The notes beneath the pieces are model-generated. The model did not search any database. It saw nothing but the letters and a program-made list of their open reading frames with translations, and was not told the origin of the DNA. From NCBI GenBank assembly GCA_965226185.1, contig CBDDCT010000006.1, positions 1,178,001-1,242,000 on the forward strand: a stretch of DNA of 64,000 nucleotides, given 5' to 3'. Source of the stretch: CBDCYS01 sp965226185 (GTDB lineage Bacteria; Acidobacteriota; Terriglobia; Bryobacterales; UBA6623). Made by a program: the position numbers and the translations under genes. Every line of letters starts with the position of its first letter. The stretch's first letter is position 1. This document shows, one piece after another, positions 49,630-56,619 of this stretch.

Positions 49630-51219
49630 ATGAAAATCCTCATCACCGATCCCATTTCACCCGGCGCCCTCTTTGTTCTCGAAGCCGAGGCCGCCTGGGA
49701 CATCATCGTCACGAACCCAACAGAGTTCACCCAGCACCTCGCTGATGCCGACGCTATCGTCTTGCGCAGCGCGACCAAAATCACGAAGGAAGTCCTCGAC
49801 CAGGCCCCCAAACTGCGCGCTATCGGCCGCGCCGGCATCGGAGTCGACAACATAGATATTGAAGCAGCCACCGCCAAGGGCGTCGTCGTGATGAATACCC
49901 CAGGCGGCAACGCCATCTCGGTCGCCGAGCACACCCTGGCGCTCATGCTGGCGCTGGCCCGCTTGGTTCCTCAGGCAAGCCAATCGACCAAAGCCGGCAA
50001 ATGGGAAAAGAAGAAGTTCATGGGGACCGAGCTGAACGGCAAAACGCTCGGCATCATCGGACTCGGAAACATCGGTATGCAGGTCGCCCGCCGGTTGCGG
50101 CCGCTCGGCATGAACCTCATTGCGCACGACCCGTTTGTCTCCCGCGAGCTGGCCGCGGACCGCGGAGTCGAACTGCTTGCGCTCGATGAACTTTTCGCCA
50201 AAAGCGACTACATCACGCTGCATCTGTCGGTGACGCCCGAGACCGAGCGTCTTCTCAACGGCGCCGCCTTCGCCAAGATGAAGGACGGCGTTCGCATCGT
50301 CAATTGCGCCCGCGGCGAACTCGTCGATCCCGATGCGCTCGAAGCAGCTTTGAACTCAGGCAAGGTTGCCGGCGCCGCCCTCGATGTTTTCGCGCAAGAG
50401 CCGCCGACCTCCTCCCCGCTGCTGCGTCACGAGAGTGTCATTGCGACGCCCCACATCGGCGGCTCCACCGAGGAAGCGCAGGAGACGGTCGGCGTCCGCA
50501 TCGCCGAGCAGGTTCGCGACTATCTCAACAGCGGAGTGGGGACCAACGCGGTCAACATGCCGTCGATCAGCGCCGAGCAGTATGGCAAGCTGCGTCCCTA
50601 TCTTGATTTGGCGTCGCGGCTGGGCTCCTTCGCCGCGCAGATCGCCAGCGGCCGGCCCCAGCGGATCAACATTACCTACTCGGGCAAGTTGCTAAAGGAA
50701 AATACGTCGCTCATTCGCAACGCCGCGCTGGCGGGAATACTGAACCGCTTTCTTTCGCAGAAGGCGAATCTCATCAACGCCGCCCAGGTAGCCTCTGAAC
50801 GCGGACTGGGGATTAGTGAGAACCACCGCTCGCGCACTCAGGGCGCCGGCTCCCTCTCGCTGGTCCTCGAAACCGAACAAGGCCAACGGACAGTCCAAGG
50901 AGCCGTTTTCGCCGACCACTCACCCCGTCTGATCAGCGTCGATGGAATTTATGTCGAAGCCTCGCTCGACGGTCACATGGTCTTCCTCAAGAACCTCGAC
51001 GTGCCGGGCGTGATCGGCCGCCTGGGGACCATCCTGGGAGACAACAAGATCAACATCGCCGACTTTTCGCTGGGCCGCCGTGAAAACCAGCATGCCCCAG
51101 GCCAGCCCGCCGAAGCCGTCGCGGTCATCCGCATCGACGAAGCCCTCCCCAAGAACGTCCTCGACCAGTTACTCGAAGTGGAAGCCGTGAACTTCGCGCG
51201 TACGGTTGAGTTGGGGTAG
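49630..51219 (+). CDS. serA: D-3-phosphoglycerate dehydrogenase
   Basis: A 529-residue protein of the long SerA type. The NAD-binding motif is LGIIGLGNIGMQVARRL. RAIGRAGIGVDNIDIEAATA, IVNCARGELVDPDALEAAL (catalytic Arg) and ESVIATPHIGGSTEEAQE (catalytic His) are the enzyme's signatures. After the catalytic part come the intervening domain (about 320-450) and a C-terminal ACT domain (MVFLKNLDVPGVIGRLGTIL) that senses serine. It oxidises 3-phosphoglycerate in the first step of serine synthesis. It forms an operon with the class V aminotransferase. ATG 49630 gives the standard start MKILITDPISPGALF. Confidence 0.95.
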   Translation: MKILITDPISPGALFVLEAEAAWDIIVTNPTEFTQHLADADAIVLRSATKITKEVLDQAPKLRAIGRAGIGVDNIDIEAATAKGVVVMNTPGGNAISVAEHTLALMLALARLVPQASQSTKAGKWEKKKFMGTELNGKTLGIIGLGNIGMQVARRLRPLGMNLIAHDPFVSRELAADRGVELLALDELFAKSDYITLHLSVTPETERLLNGAAFAKMKDGVRIVNCARGELVDPDALEAALNSGKVAGAALDVFAQEPPTSSPLLRHESVIATPHIGGSTEEAQETVGVRIAEQVRDYLNSGVGTNAVNMPSISAEQYGKLRPYLDLASRLGSFAAQIASGRPQRINITYSGKLLKENTSLIRNAALAGILNRFLSQKANLINAAQVASERGLGISENHRSRTQGAGSLSLVLETEQGQRTVQGAVFADHSPRLISVDGIYVEASLDGHMVFLKNLDVPGVIGRLGTILGDNKINIADFSLGRRENQHAPGQPAEAVAVIRIDEALPKNVLDQLLEVEAVNFARTVELG

Positions 51220-51617
51220 GAGGAATCACCGGCCACGGACAGGGGCTGAACGGTTCAGTTCGCGAAACACGACGCGATGTTCCCCCTATGGTTACCTCCA
51301 TCGGTCCCGGCAGGATCGTTTCATCCTGCAAGAATCAGCCCATGCTGGGCACACTGGCGCACGCCTGTGCCGTGCCGCGTCGGGTCTGTGGCCGATTCGT
51401 GGCCCAACGTTTGCGTCGACACGAGCGAGGGGTTCGCGCTGGCGAACCAATGCGGTGATGGAACCGCAGGTTCCTTAGAAGCGTCGCCGCGGCAAGCTGA
51501 GAGCCTGCGCCACTTCACGCTGACGCGCGTTCCTCATTGGACGAAAGTCCAAACTCTAGGCAGCTATCCGGGACAGGGCTCTAGGACAGGCACGGCCCCC
51601 AACAATTTTGGCGCCGC
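51220..51617. other. Intergenic region after serA
   Basis: About 400 bases between convergent genes. It contains a hairpin GCAGGAT-CGTTTC-ATCCTGC (51310-51329), which could end serA transcription, and low-conservation open frames that lack ribosome sites. No gene is supported. Confidence 0.4.
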
Positions 51618-52112
51618 TCAGGGTTCCGCACGCAACTCTTCAACGGACCAGTAGTCGGTCCGGTCTTCGTGCTCAGAGCGGATCTCGCGCACTGTCTCCG
51701 GCTCTACCGGCGTACTCAACCCCCCGAAACGCCCGCGAACGAAAGACAGCAGGGAAGCAATTTCCTCATCCGACAGAATCTGTTCAAACCCTGGCATCTC
51801 CCGATCGTAAGTCTTGCCGTCAACTTCCATCTTGCCCCGGACGCCGTGCAGCACGATCTTGATGAGCCGGTCTTGCGGCCCCATTACCCAGGAAGAGCCC
51901 TCCAGCGGCGGCGCCGCGCCCATCCCCTGGCCGTCGTACTGGTGGCAAGCGGCGCAGTAGCTCTCGAACTCAGCTCTACCCGCCTGGACATCAGCCACTC
52001 GAGCGTAGCGGCGCCCGGCCGCGCATCCCGCAAGCAGCGTGGCAAACCAAAGGCCCGTCACGCAGAAAAGGACTGGCAACATTCTGGCGAGTCGTGTCGG
52101 GTTGATCTGCAA
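51618..52112 (-). CDS. Cytochrome c lipoprotein
   Basis: A 164-residue protein with a lipoprotein signal (FATLLAGCAAGRR) and one class I cytochrome c domain: AEFESYCAACHQYDGQGMGA holds the haem-binding CxxCH, and YDREMPGF supplies the distal methionine ligand. It is small enough to be a mobile or membrane-tethered electron carrier. No oxidase subunit is adjacent, so its partner is unknown. The extension after IASLLSFVRGRFGG is hydrophilic and non-conserved. Confidence 0.8.
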   Translation of the reverse strand: MQINPTRLARMLPVLFCVTGLWFATLLAGCAAGRRYARVADVQAGRAEFESYCAACHQYDGQGMGAAPPLEGSSWVMGPQDRLIKIVLHGVRGKMEVDGKTYDREMPGFEQILSDEEIASLLSFVRGRFGGLSTPVEPETVREIRSEHEDRTDYWSVEELRAEP

Positions 52113-52304
52113 TGGCGGATCTTTCTTGCGACCGCGGCAGCCCAGCGATCGGAGGTCATCATTTCACGGCCGCCGAGCTGATGACCACATCCGAGAGTAT
52201 CATGCCGCTGAGCCGCGCTCAGCCGCCTTTGTCCCGCCTCAGCTTGGGCCAAGCCGCGCAAGCGAGTTCCCTTGGACGGATCTGCGACAATCGATAGCGT
52301 CAGG

Positions 52305-52967
52305 ATGAGTGTTGATCTAACAGACGTCGAGGTGCGTGTCTTGGGGGCGCTGATCGAAAAGGACATGACGACTCCCGACTATTACCCGCTCTCGCTCAAC
52401 GCCCTCGTCAATGCCTGCAATCAAAAGTCCAATCGGGATCCGGTTGTAGATTACGACGAGCGGATCGTTCGTGAAGCTATAGAGAAGTTACAGGCGAGAA
52501 AGCTGGCGGTGATTCTGACCGGACGCGACCACCGCGTACCGAAATACCGCCACTGGGCTTGGGAGACCCTTGCCCTCGGCAATCGCGAGATGGCGCTGCT
52601 GTGCGTGCTGATGCTGAGAGGCCCGCGGACCGCCGGGGAGCTCAAGGGCCGAACCGAGCGTATGTATCAGTTCGACGACCTGGAGTCGGTCGAGAGCTGC
52701 CTTCAGCGGCTCATTGACCGCGAATCGGGCGCTCTCGCCGCTAAACTGCCGCGCCAACCAGGATCCCGTGAATCGCGTTACGTCCAGTTGCTTTCCGGTG
52801 AAGTGCCCGTGGCAACCGCCGCGCCCGCCGCCCCGCCGCCGCCGATCGCTGGAGGAAGCTCTCGAGACGAGAAAATCGCGTTGCTGGAAGTGCGGATAGC
52901 ATCATTAGAGGGAAAGATCGACGATCTTTACGGTATGTTCGAGTCATTTAAGAATCATTTCGAGTAA
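52305..52967 (+). CDS. YceH/UPF0502 family protein
   Basis: A 220-residue protein from ATG 52305 (MSVDLTDVEVRVLGALIEKD). MTTPDYYPLSLNALVNACNQ and KSNRDPVVDYDE are diagnostic of the DUF480 (YceH) family, which has two winged-helix domains; the second starts near GNREMALLCVLMLRGPRTAG. The last ~35 residues (DEKIALLEVRIASLEGKIDD) form a coiled coil. The family is conserved in Gram-negatives, but its role is not settled. It is divergently placed relative to the cytochrome gene. Confidence 0.88.
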   Translation: MSVDLTDVEVRVLGALIEKDMTTPDYYPLSLNALVNACNQKSNRDPVVDYDERIVREAIEKLQARKLAVILTGRDHRVPKYRHWAWETLALGNREMALLCVLMLRGPRTAGELKGRTERMYQFDDLESVESCLQRLIDRESGALAAKLPRQPGSRESRYVQLLSGEVPVATAAPAAPPPPIAGGSSRDEKIALLEVRIASLEGKIDDLYGMFESFKNHFE

Positions 52968-53010
52968 GATTAGCAATCTTCCCTCTGAGAGACCCAGTAC
53001 CTTACATATG

Positions 53011-53038
53011 CCCATATTAATATTCCCGTATCTATGGG
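53011..53038. promoter_or_regulatory. Possible vapB operator
   Basis: CCCATA (53011-53016) and TATGGG (53033-53038) form an inverted pair 16 bases apart in AT-rich DNA (attaatatt), 20 bases before the antitoxin start. Its place fits an autoregulatory site for the VapBC complex. No experiment is implied. Confidence 0.4.
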
Positions 53039-53057
53039 TCTATGTTACAATCGAGTT

Positions 53058-53297
53058 GTGAAGACTACCGTGGACATCACCACCCCCTTGCTTAACGAGG
53101 TGAAGCAATACGCTTCCGCTAACGGTCTGACCCTGCGCCAAATGATCGAGACTGGCTTGCGGCGAGTGTTGGACACACGACGAGTACAGGCCACGCCATT
53201 TCGCCTCAAGAAGAGAGCATTCAAAGGGGAAGGACTCGCGGCTGACGCGGATTGGCCGACAATCCGGCGGCGGATCTATGAGGGGCGAGGAGGTTGA
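53058..53297 (+). CDS. VapB-type antitoxin
   Basis: A 79-residue protein from GTG 53058: MKTTVDITTPLLNEVKQYAS, then LTLRQMIETGLRRVLDTR, a ribbon-helix-helix type DNA-binding fold, followed by a basic linker and a Trp-containing tail (ADADWPTIRRRIYEGRGG) that would block the toxin active site. Its TGA overlaps the TTG start of the PIN-domain toxin (TTGA), so both are translated together. The complex likely represses its own promoter through the inverted repeat just upstream. Confidence 0.75.
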   Translation: MKTTVDITTPLLNEVKQYASANGLTLRQMIETGLRRVLDTRRVQATPFRLKKRAFKGEGLAADADWPTIRRRIYEGRGG

Positions 53298-53728
53298 TCG
53301 CCGTCGACACGAATATTCTCGTCTATGCCCACCGGGAAGATTCGCCATGGCATTCAGCGGCGGTGACGTGTGTGACTCGACTGGCGGAGGGCAGGGCGCC
53401 GTGGGCGATTCCCTGGCCCTGCGTCCATGAATTCCTGGCCGTTGTCACTCATCCAAAGATCTACCGTCCCGCGACGGCGTTGACATCCGCGCTTGACCAG
53501 GTCGACGCTTGGATTGAGTCGCCGTCCCTGCACTTGATCGGGGAGTTAGGGAACTACTGGCCGGCGTTGCGGTCCGTCTTGGTGTCTGGCCGGATTGCCG
53601 GTCCGATGACACACGACGCCAGGATCATCGCCGTTTGCCGGCAGCACGGAGTTGAAGTTCTGTGGTCGGCGGATCGCGATTTGTCCCGGTTTGCCGGTTT
53701 GGACGTAGTGAACCCGCTACTCAGCTAA
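53294..53728 (+). CDS. VapC-type PIN-domain toxin
   Basis: A 144-residue ribonuclease toxin. MIAVDTNILVYAHREDSPWH has the first catalytic Asp (D4). Then come PCVHEFLAVVTHPKIYR with the conserved Glu and GRIAGPMTHDARIIAVCRQH plus VLWSADRDLSRF with the remaining acidic residues that bind magnesium. PIN toxins cleave specific RNAs, often initiator tRNA or rRNA. In contrast to the decayed pair at 6886-7195, this module looks intact. Confidence 0.85.
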   Translation: MIAVDTNILVYAHREDSPWHSAAVTCVTRLAEGRAPWAIPWPCVHEFLAVVTHPKIYRPATALTSALDQVDAWIESPSLHLIGELGNYWPALRSVLVSGRIAGPMTHDARIIAVCRQHGVEVLWSADRDLSRFAGLDVVNPLLS

Positions 53729-53834
53729 TGTTCGGCTAATGTCGAAGTAACAAAAGCTCAACTTCACCTATTTGAATACTCAGGATTTGCAACCAGTACG
53801 TCGCGGCAAGACGACAAACGAATGGAGAATATGT

Positions 53835-54224
53835 ATGCTGGACAGAATTACCTGCTCTGACGCCCCCAGTGCGCGCGGACCTTATTCACATGCCGTACGC
53901 GCGGGCGACTTCATCTATGTTTCCGGCCAGGCGGCCATCAATCCCGAGACGGACCAGCCGGAACACGGCCCGGCGGCGGCCGAAACCCGTCGCACGCTGG
54001 AAAACATCAAAGCCATTTTGAACGCCGCCGGCGCGGATTTATCAGACGTCGTCAAGTGCTCGGTCTTCCTGACGGACATCCGCGATTTCGCGGAAATGAA
54101 TGAGGTGTACGGGGAGTACTTCGGCGACTCCAAGCCGGCGCGCACGACTGTTCAGGCAACTCTGCCTGCTCTCGGCCTCAAAGTCGAGGTGGACTGTGTT
54201 GCTTACAAGCCTGTAGCGGAGTAG
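53835..54224 (+). CDS. RidA family reactive-intermediate deaminase
   Basis: A 129-residue protein of normal RidA length. PSARGPYSHAVRAGDFIYVS, GQAAINPETDQ, and LSDVVKCSVFLTDIRDFAEM are family motifs, with the active-site arginine in SKPARTTVQATLPALG. These trimeric enzymes hydrolyse reactive enamines/imines formed by PLP enzymes. ATG 53835 has GGAG eight bases upstream; an open frame further 5' (53772) is less likely. It stands alone between the VapBC pair and a degraded gene on the opposite strand. Confidence 0.88.
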   Translation: MLDRITCSDAPSARGPYSHAVRAGDFIYVSGQAAINPETDQPEHGPAAAETRRTLENIKAILNAAGADLSDVVKCSVFLTDIRDFAEMNEVYGEYFGDSKPARTTVQATLPALGLKVEVDCVAYKPVAE

Positions 54225-54269
54225 GACATCCTTTCCAGCCGCCTAACGCGGAGGAGCCGCAACCAAAAC

Positions 54270-54590
54270 AGAGGAGAACAACTTGTTCGAACTTCCGCGC
54301 CAGCTCTTCGAGCGGAATTTCGCGGCATTTGCCGGCGCCGAGGACGACCGCCCGGCTGCGGTTCTTTGTTAGCGCGGCGGCCCGCAAAATCCCCCGCCGG
54401 CTGTTTTGCAGATGGGAAGACCAATAGTCCTGGTAGCGGTCCTCGACCGCACGCACGCGTTCCCCGGCATCGACGAAAAACCGAGGGCGCCTTGCGCCGC
54501 CACGACCGTGACTGCGCTGAAGAAGGCTATGCTCCAACGCATCACGAAGATCCGGCGCCTGGTCGGTCGCTGCATGACATGTCTCCCCGA
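54270..54590 (-). pseudogene. Fragment of a methyltransferase-like gene
   Basis: On the minus strand, VEDRYQDYWSSHLQNSRRGI and RSRAVVLGAGKCREIPLEEL, then ARKFEQVV, match the start of proteins with an N-terminal helical part followed by a V-V-L-G-A-G SAM-binding-like motif. After EQVV the frame turns into sequence opposite the RidA 3' end, so the rest is lost. No start codon with a ribosome site is evident. Family assignment is tentative. Confidence 0.4.
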
Positions 54591-54624
54591 GAATCCGCGG
54601 CGGATCTTGCCGAATCCCGTCCGG

Positions 54625-55005
54625 CTACCAGACCCCTCGCCGTTTTTCGGCGGCGCGGACTTCCTTCTCGTTCATCCCGAGGTGGTGGGCAAGCTCGTGC
54701 CACAGTGTGTCATAGACCATATTCGCGACATCTTCAGGTGATCGCGAGGCGCGCTCGATCGGTCCTTGAAACAGAGTGACGCGGTCGGGCAGGACCATGC
54801 CGTAGTGGACACCCCGCTTGGCCAAGGGAACGCCTTGGTAGAGTCCGAGCAAAGTCCCGCCTGGAGGAACACGTCCGGCCCGCAGATGTTCCGCGGCGGG
54901 CTCATCCTCGACAAAGACCGCTACGTTCGAGAATCGTTCCCGGAAGCTTTGAGGAATCGTTTCCCAGGCCTCGTCGGCGAGCCGTTCGAATTCAGCGCGG
55001 TTCAT
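54625..55005 (-). CDS. Zincin-like metallopeptidase family protein
   Basis: A 126-residue protein starting MNRAEFERLADEAWETIPQS from ATG 55005, with GAGGG six bases upstream. The C-terminal part DTLWHELAHHLGMNEKEVRA contains HExxH plus a third ligand (H-E-L-A-H-H-x-G-M-x-E), the mark of the small 'zincin-like metallopeptidase' family (PF06262 type). The middle region VAVFVEDEP and LLGLYQGVPL is also typical. The substrate is unknown; an intracellular proteolytic or regulatory role is possible. It follows the toxin gene on the same strand by 22 bases. Confidence 0.8.
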   Translation of the reverse strand: MNRAEFERLADEAWETIPQSFRERFSNVAVFVEDEPAAEHLRAGRVPPGGTLLGLYQGVPLAKRGVHYGMVLPDRVTLFQGPIERASRSPEDVANMVYDTLWHELAHHLGMNEKEVRAAEKRRGVW

Positions 55006-55027
55006 CGGGACCCTCGCTCCAACCGCT

Positions 55028-55294
55028 TCAGCCCCGATCGCCGCGGGCCGGAACAACTATTTCAATATAGACGGTGTCTTCCCGCTGCCAATGGCCGTAG
55101 AAGACAACCCAGATCCCAGCAAAGAAGCGCCGCAGTCCCTCAAAGCGCCCGGCGTCTTCAACCGGATACATCCCCGGAAAGGACTGCAGGAAGCCAATGC
55201 GCTCCAGAATAAGCGAGCGATCCATGTAGGGGAGTTGACGGAACGATGAAACGGCCTCTTCGGACCAGATTATTCGGCATGGCCGCCGTGCCAA
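55028..55294 (-). CDS. RelE/ParE-type toxin
   Basis: An 88-residue protein from TTG 55294, MARRPCRIIWSEEAVSSFRQ, then RIGFLQSFPGMYPVEDAGRF, RRFFAGIWVVFYGHWQRED and TVYIEIVVPARGD. The order of strands and the C-terminal 'V-V-F-Y ... I-E-I-V' pattern fit RelE/ParE-superfamily mRNA interferases or gyrase poisons. The start overlaps the antitoxin's 3' end by 25 bases, so it is translated in coupling. No ATG is available in frame at that point, which makes the exact start uncertain. Confidence 0.65.
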   Translation of the reverse strand: MARRPCRIIWSEEAVSSFRQLPYMDRSLILERIGFLQSFPGMYPVEDAGRFEGLRRFFAGIWVVFYGHWQREDTVYIEIVVPARGDRG

Positions 55295-55530
55295 TCGACC
55301 ACCTGTTTGTGCGGCACGGAGCGCCCTGCTTCCCGGTCCGCTTGCGATCGAGCGAGAGCTTCTTGCCAATCACGCCGGTTTTCGAGTTTCGCGTCGTCAC
55401 CAGTGGATCTCTCGGACAGCAACTGGTAGAGCATTTCACAGGCGTACTGGTCCGGAGTTAGGCCCTCCGATCGGCTTCCCTCGTAGAGCTGCTCGACCAA
55501 ATGATCCGGTAGATCCACTTTTACGATCAT
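55270..55530 (-). CDS. Antitoxin paired with the RelE-type toxin
   Basis: An 86-residue protein: MIVKVDLPDHLVEQLYEGSR and TPDQYACEMLYQLLSERS, a ribbon-helix-helix-like N-terminus, then a charged helical tail with NRRDWQEALARSQADREAGR. It precedes and overlaps the toxin gene, the usual order of relBE-type operons. It would bind the toxin and the operator. Family is assigned by context and size. Confidence 0.6.
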   Translation of the reverse strand: MIVKVDLPDHLVEQLYEGSRSEGLTPDQYACEMLYQLLSERSTGDDAKLENRRDWQEALARSQADREAGRSVPHKQVVDWHGGHAE

Positions 55531-55617
55531 GGGTTCGTTGGTGAGGTTGCTTCCATTGGCATTGTAACTCCATTCCAGACTGTTGCGGCGCTTGGACCCC
55601 CACCGTGCGACTGGTCG

Positions 55618-56409
55618 CTAGTTGTCGGGCGGGGGCGGAGACTCGGGAGCCGGGGTGTCCCCGGGCAGAGGCGGCCCGCCAGCGGGCACATCCCCCGGCA
55701 GACCTCCCCCCGCGCCGCCGCCACTGGGTGAGCTGCTGGAGCGGCGGCCGATGCGGTTCCAAATGTAAGCGAGAGTCCTGGCTACTTCATCGGCGAAGGC
55801 GACCGCCCTGGACTTATCGACGCCCGCTTTGGCCAGGGGTGCATTTCGATAGATGATCAGGCTCTGACCGGCGGGAACGTCCACGTCGGTATTGCTGGGC
55901 AACAGGCGGTGGCTTACGCTAACGAGGCCTTCATCGACCGCGACGACCGTCGTCTCATCTTCATCGACACTGACGTCGAAAATCGTTCCGCGCACCGAGA
56001 TGACCGCGGTCGGGGTGAAAACGCGCTGGAGGTTCGGGCCGCCGCCGAGTTTCTGTATGTGAACCTTGATGCGTCCCAGAAACAGATCCAGCAGGTCTTT
56101 GAGACTGCCCGGGTTCTTTCGGAAGACCACTTGGGAGTTGGGATAGACCGTAAATGAGCTGCCGTCGGCGACTTGCAAGTGCGCGAAACCGTCTTCGCCC
56201 GTCACGATCAACTCGCCTACCTGGACCCTGCTGCGTTGGAAAAGCGCCCATTCCATGCTGTCGCGGATCACGGAAACGCGTCCGCCGACGCTGACGACTT
56301 CGGCGGCGGAAAAGTCGGCCGCCCGGAGGGGCTGGCACAGCAGGCAAATGGCGGCGAAGGCAGCCCCAATAGCTGCTTTCCTCACCAGCTGGATGCACTT
56401 TGGGCCCAT
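55618..56409 (-). CDS. FecR-domain protein
   Basis: A 263-residue exported protein from ATG 56409, signal peptide AAIGAAFAAICLLCQPLRAA. VVSVGGRVSVIRDSMEWALF and GFAHLQVADGSSFTVYPNSQ, VFTPTAVISVRGTIFDVSVD and TTVVAVDEGLVSVSHR form the FecR domain (a beta-sandwich often seen in sensing proteins and stand-alone in Acidobacteriota). The C-terminus is a long Pro/Gly/Ser tail (PPLPGDTPAPESPPPP). No sigma factor or TonB receptor lies nearby, so a FecIR-type role cannot be claimed. The gene is divergent from the propeller gene at 56620. Confidence 0.8.
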   Translation of the reverse strand: MGPKCIQLVRKAAIGAAFAAICLLCQPLRAADFSAAEVVSVGGRVSVIRDSMEWALFQRSRVQVGELIVTGEDGFAHLQVADGSSFTVYPNSQVVFRKNPGSLKDLLDLFLGRIKVHIQKLGGGPNLQRVFTPTAVISVRGTIFDVSVDEDETTVVAVDEGLVSVSHRLLPSNTDVDVPAGQSLIIYRNAPLAKAGVDKSRAVAFADEVARTLAYIWNRIGRRSSSSPSGGGAGGGLPGDVPAGGPPLPGDTPAPESPPPPDN

Positions 56410-56619
56410 GCTTACCTCAGCGGATGCATGTGGAGGGCCGAGTTTCCGCGTACCGATTCCCTCAGGTTTATCAACGATTTCACCTAGATACTCGTAACAT
56501 CTTGCCACTTCAGTTAGTCTGAAGAGACATGGTGTTGTGTCAAGTTGACACAACTTTGCCGTAGTAAGTCAAGGCTATCTGAGCTGGTCCTTGGTTTGCA
56601 ATATGCCAGGGATCGCAAT

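Noticed and set aside
51277..51654. Possible 125-residue gene after serA
   Set aside because: No signal, motif or ribosome site, low-complexity composition, and it runs into the cytochrome gene's 3' end.
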